Both the position numbers and the translations under genes were made by a program. A stretch of 64,000 nt of DNA from Albidovulum aestuarii (GTDB taxonomy: Bacteria; Pseudomonadota; Alphaproteobacteria; Rhodobacterales; Rhodobacteraceae), in NCBI RefSeq assembly GCF_029961185.1, contig NZ_JASBQQ010000002.1, forward strand, positions 434,001-498,000, written 5' to 3'. Position 1 is the first letter of the stretch; every line of letters starts with the position of its first letter. Positions 61,738-64,000 of the stretch are shown here, in pieces. The notes beneath the pieces were generated by a model. That model was not told the origin of the DNA. It was given only the letters and a program-made list of their open reading frames with translations, and made no database searches.

Positions 61738-62874
61738 ATGGCGATGGACGGAAACGGGCCAGAGGTCGTGGCGCTCTTGCGCGCGGCGACCAACCGGTCG
61801 TTCGAACAGGCGACCGCAATGCCGCCCGAGGTCTACAGGACGCAAAGCTTCCTCGACCTTGAGATCGAGCACATATTTTCCAAGGAATGGTACTGCGTCG
61901 GACGCGCCGACAGCCTGCCGGGGGCCGGCGATTACCTGACCTGCGACCTGGCGGGTCAGCCGATCGTCGTCCTTCGCGATCAAGAGGGGCGGCTGCGCGC
62001 GCAATCCAATGTGTGCCTGCATCGCATGTCCACCCTCTTGTCCGGCCGTGGCAATACCCGCTCCATCGTCTGCCCCTATCACGCATGGACCTACAATCTC
62101 GACGGTCGCCTGCGCGGGGCCCCGGCCATGACGCGGAACGAGGGCTTCTGCCGCGACGCCTACCGGCTGCCGCAGGTCCGCTGCGAGGAATGGCTGGGCT
62201 GGGTCTTCGTCTCGCTGAACCCCGCGGCCGTGCCCGTGGCCGAGCAGCTGGCGGATGTGGAAAAGCTGGTCGCGGGTTATGACATGACCCATTACACCGA
62301 GGCCTTCTTCGAAGAACATATCTGGGACACGAACTGGAAGGTTCTGGCCGAGAATTTCATGGAAAGCTATCACCTGCCGGTCTGCCATGCGGGCACGATC
62401 GGCGGGCTCTCGAAGCTCGATGAGATGGTCTGCCCGCCGGGCCTGCCCGCCTTCAACTACCACACGATCCTGAAGGACCCGTCCCTGCGCATCGCCATGG
62501 CGCATCCGTCGAATACCCGCCTGAAGGGGGACGAGCGGCGCACGACCTATCTGCTGGCGATCTACCCATCGCTGCTGATCACGCTGACGCCGGGCTATTT
62601 CTGGTATCTCTCGCTGCATCCAAAAGGGCCGGGGCAGGTTCATATCCGCTTCGGCGGCGGCATGTCGGACGACTATAAGGACGACCCCGACGCGCAGCAG
62701 AATTTCAGAGATCTGAAGGCCCTGCTGGACGATGTGAATGTCGAGGATCGCGGCTGTACCGAGAAGGTGTTTCGCGGGCTTTCCTCCCACCTCGCCCGGC
62801 CCGGCCACCTGTCGCATCTGGAACGGCCAAACTACGACTTCGCCACCTATCTCGTCTCGAAAGTCGCGCCATGA
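61738..62874 (+). CDS. Rieske non-heme iron oxygenase, alpha subunit
   Basis: 378 residues. Rieske [2Fe-2S] ligands Cys93, His95, Cys112, His115 (NVCLHRMS and IVCPYHAWTY). Mononuclear iron site: NFMESYHLPVCH with His212 and His217 and the bridging Asp/Glu region. The lone-alpha style, without ferredoxin domain, fits the group that includes GbcA and CntA, which demethylate or hydroxylate quaternary amines. Start ATG 61738 follows a GGAGAACGGG site. Overlaps the next Rieske gene by 4 nt. Confidence 0.9.
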   Translation: MAMDGNGPEVVALLRAATNRSFEQATAMPPEVYRTQSFLDLEIEHIFSKEWYCVGRADSLPGAGDYLTCDLAGQPIVVLRDQEGRLRAQSNVCLHRMSTLLSGRGNTRSIVCPYHAWTYNLDGRLRGAPAMTRNEGFCRDAYRLPQVRCEEWLGWVFVSLNPAAVPVAEQLADVEKLVAGYDMTHYTEAFFEEHIWDTNWKVLAENFMESYHLPVCHAGTIGGLSKLDEMVCPPGLPAFNYHTILKDPSLRIAMAHPSNTRLKGDERRTTYLLAIYPSLLITLTPGYFWYLSLHPKGPGQVHIRFGGGMSDDYKDDPDAQQNFRDLKALLDDVNVEDRGCTEKVFRGLSSHLARPGHLSHLERPNYDFATYLVSKVAP

Positions 62875-64000
62875 CCGCACATTCCCTTCCCGACCGGCAC
62901 GGGCGGTTGCCGGGGTTGCTCGACGGGCTGCGGCTGACGGCGGCCCTGCCTGCCGACCGGCCGATGGGCCTGCACGGGGCCTATTACACCTCGCCAGACC
63001 TCTTCGAACTGGAGAAGGCGACGGTTCTGCGGGACGGCTGGCATTGCCTCGGCCGCGCCGATGAAATCCCCGAACCGGGCGATTACTTCGCGGCCCGGCT
63101 TCTGGGCGAGCCGCTGATCGTGATGCGCGGCGATGACGCGGTGATCCGGGTCTTCGCCAATGTCTGCCGCCACCGGGGCATGCTTCTGGCCGAGGGGCGG
63201 GGGAACGTCAAACGGCTGATCTGTTCGTATCACGCCTGGAGCTATGGCCGCGACGGCGGCCTCCTGCGCGCGGCCCATATGGACAATGCCGGTTTCGACC
63301 GGGCCAATTGCCGGCTGGCGGAGTTTGCCTGCGAGATCTGGCAGGGCTTCCTCTATGTCAGCCTTGCCGACACACCCCGCCCACTCGCGGAACAGCTTCA
63401 GCCGCTGGCCGAGACGCTGGCGCCCTATGAGACGGGCAGCTTCCGCATCGTGCATTCAGCCGAAGAGGACTGGCAGTGCAACTGGAAATGCCTCGTCGAG
63501 AATTTCATGGAAGGCTATCACCTGTCGGTCGTCCATCCGCAGACCCTGCGGGGTTATACCCCGACCGAATTGTGCACCAAGGGGCCGTCCGCCCCGGCCT
63601 TCACCAGCTACAATGCGAATTACCCTGACGGAATCCCCAGCCGGGGCAAGGGCGCGCCGGGGCTTGATGACCGCCAGCGCCAACGCTCGTTCCTGTTCAA
63701 CGTCTTCCCGACGCAGGTCGCCAGTCAGGCCGCGAGCCTTCTCGCGTCGCTCAGCCTGCAACCCGTCAGCGTGGATTGCGTTCATGTTAAGTGGACTCTC
63801 TCGGTCTATGGTGACGATCTGGATGCGGACACAATCGCGCAGCGCATCGCGCTCTGGACCGAGGTCAACCGCGAGGACCGGGAGAAGCTCGAAAAGCTGC
63901 AACAGGCTCTTGGGTCCTCCCGTGCCGATCCCGGGCCCTTGGCGGGCGAGAATTTCGAAGGGACAATCCGCGACTTTCACCTTTATCTTGCGGGGGCACT
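62871..64000 (+). CDS. second Rieske non-heme iron oxygenase alpha subunit (truncated by window end)
   Basis: At least 376 residues visible. Rieske ligands Cys99, His101, Cys118, His121 (NVCRHRGM and LICSYHAWSY) and iron-site NFMEGYHLSVVH with His217 and His222. Extends past residue 360 with FEGTIRDFHLYLAG. The ATGA overlap with the previous gene indicates a tandem pair, possibly hetero-oligomeric or duplicated. Closest recognisable group: GbcA/stachydrine-demethylase type. The ferredoxin/reductase partner would lie downstream of 64000. Confidence 0.88.
   Translation, partial: MTAHSLPDRHGRLPGLLDGLRLTAALPADRPMGLHGAYYTSPDLFELEKATVLRDGWHCLGRADEIPEPGDYFAARLLGEPLIVMRGDDAVIRVFANVCRHRGMLLAEGRGNVKRLICSYHAWSYGRDGGLLRAAHMDNAGFDRANCRLAEFACEIWQGFLYVSLADTPRPLAEQLQPLAETLAPYETGSFRIVHSAEEDWQCNWKCLVENFMEGYHLSVVHPQTLRGYTPTELCTKGPSAPAFTSYNANYPDGIPSRGKGAPGLDDRQRQRSFLFNVFPTQVASQAASLLASLSLQPVSVDCVHVKWTLSVYGDDLDADTIAQRIALWTEVNREDREKLEKLQQALGSSRADPGPLAGENFEGTIRDFHLYLAGA

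Noticed and set aside
1-64000. tRNA, rRNA, CRISPR array, prophage
   Set aside because: I saw no tRNA arm-like GGTTCGAATCC motif in the gaps, no rRNA sequence, no evenly spaced repeats and no phage structural genes.

Overview
The window is about 64 kb of GC-rich chromosome from an alphaproteobacterium, most likely Rhodobacteraceae (Rhodobacterales). Supporting evidence is the family-typical gene set: a RutR-type pyrimidine catabolic operon, the betaine operon betIBA beside choXWV, a MerR-controlled acyl-CoA dehydrogenase/thiolase/FadB operon, a RamB/ScfR-type regulator and RNase P RNA beside a cold-shock gene. There are no rRNA or tRNA genes, no CRISPR array and no prophage. Genes are dense and often overlap by 4 nt (ATGA/GTGA). 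Many convergent pairs are separated by strong hairpins. This assignment is inferred from gene content alone.

Layout. 1-6,407 (minus): reductive pyrimidine/hydantoin catabolism (beta-ureidopropionase-like hydrolase, a small unknown protein, dihydropyrimidinase) with an NMT1-type ABC importer whose binding protein runs off the left edge. A divergent RutR-like TetR gene follows, with two operator palindromes. 7,291-10,117: SAM methyltransferase, cupin, a second RutR-like regulator with its own operator, and an orphan HExxH protein. 10,140-17,424: anmK, tyrS, DUF1624, DUF3179, two cyclophilins, pgk and a GNAT acetyltransferase. 17,463-25,083: copper chaperone PCu(A)C, a DUF2946-like protein, rpmG, EF-hand protein, DUF533, rnpB, cold-shock protein, UshA-type nucleotidase, DUF952, pyrD and arsC. 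25,174-28,674: MATE exporter, two hotdog thioesterases, and a putative heavy-metal/manganese exporter behind a perfect 31-nt palindrome.

28,742-36,581 is the fatty-acid/acyl-CoA beta-oxidation region: two MerR regulators, FadE/DmdC-like dehydrogenase, GST, thiolase, a cupin and FadB/FadJ. 36,746-40,956 holds two DMT permeases around a sulfotransferase, then a DmdB-like acyl-CoA ligase. 41.2-45.6 kb is an accessory island: LysR, pirin, MBL-fold hydrolase and a DUF1772 protein, bounded by decayed pieces of IS3-type transposase genes in opposite orientation. 45,766-49,901: RamB/ScfR-like regulator, CoxG, YdcH, pabB and a class IV aminotransferase (pabC-like). 50,009-58,311: MltB transglycosylase, betA-betB-betI, divergent choXWV, with two identical BetI-like boxes.

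58,456-64,000: a clearly decayed polyamine ABC locus (potA fused by deletion to the 3' part of potD, plus a nonsense codon and a damaged signature motif), then a flavin monooxygenase divergent from two tandem Rieske oxygenase alpha subunits; the second is cut by the window edge. Two TTAGG-N5-CCTAA palindromes lie between the monooxygenase and the oxygenases.

No wholly new large system is evident. The best leads are the small protein translationally coupled inside the pyrimidine operon, the IS-bounded pirin/MBL/DUF1772 cassette, the 31-nt palindrome before the metal exporter, and the Rieske/FMO divergon with twin operators.
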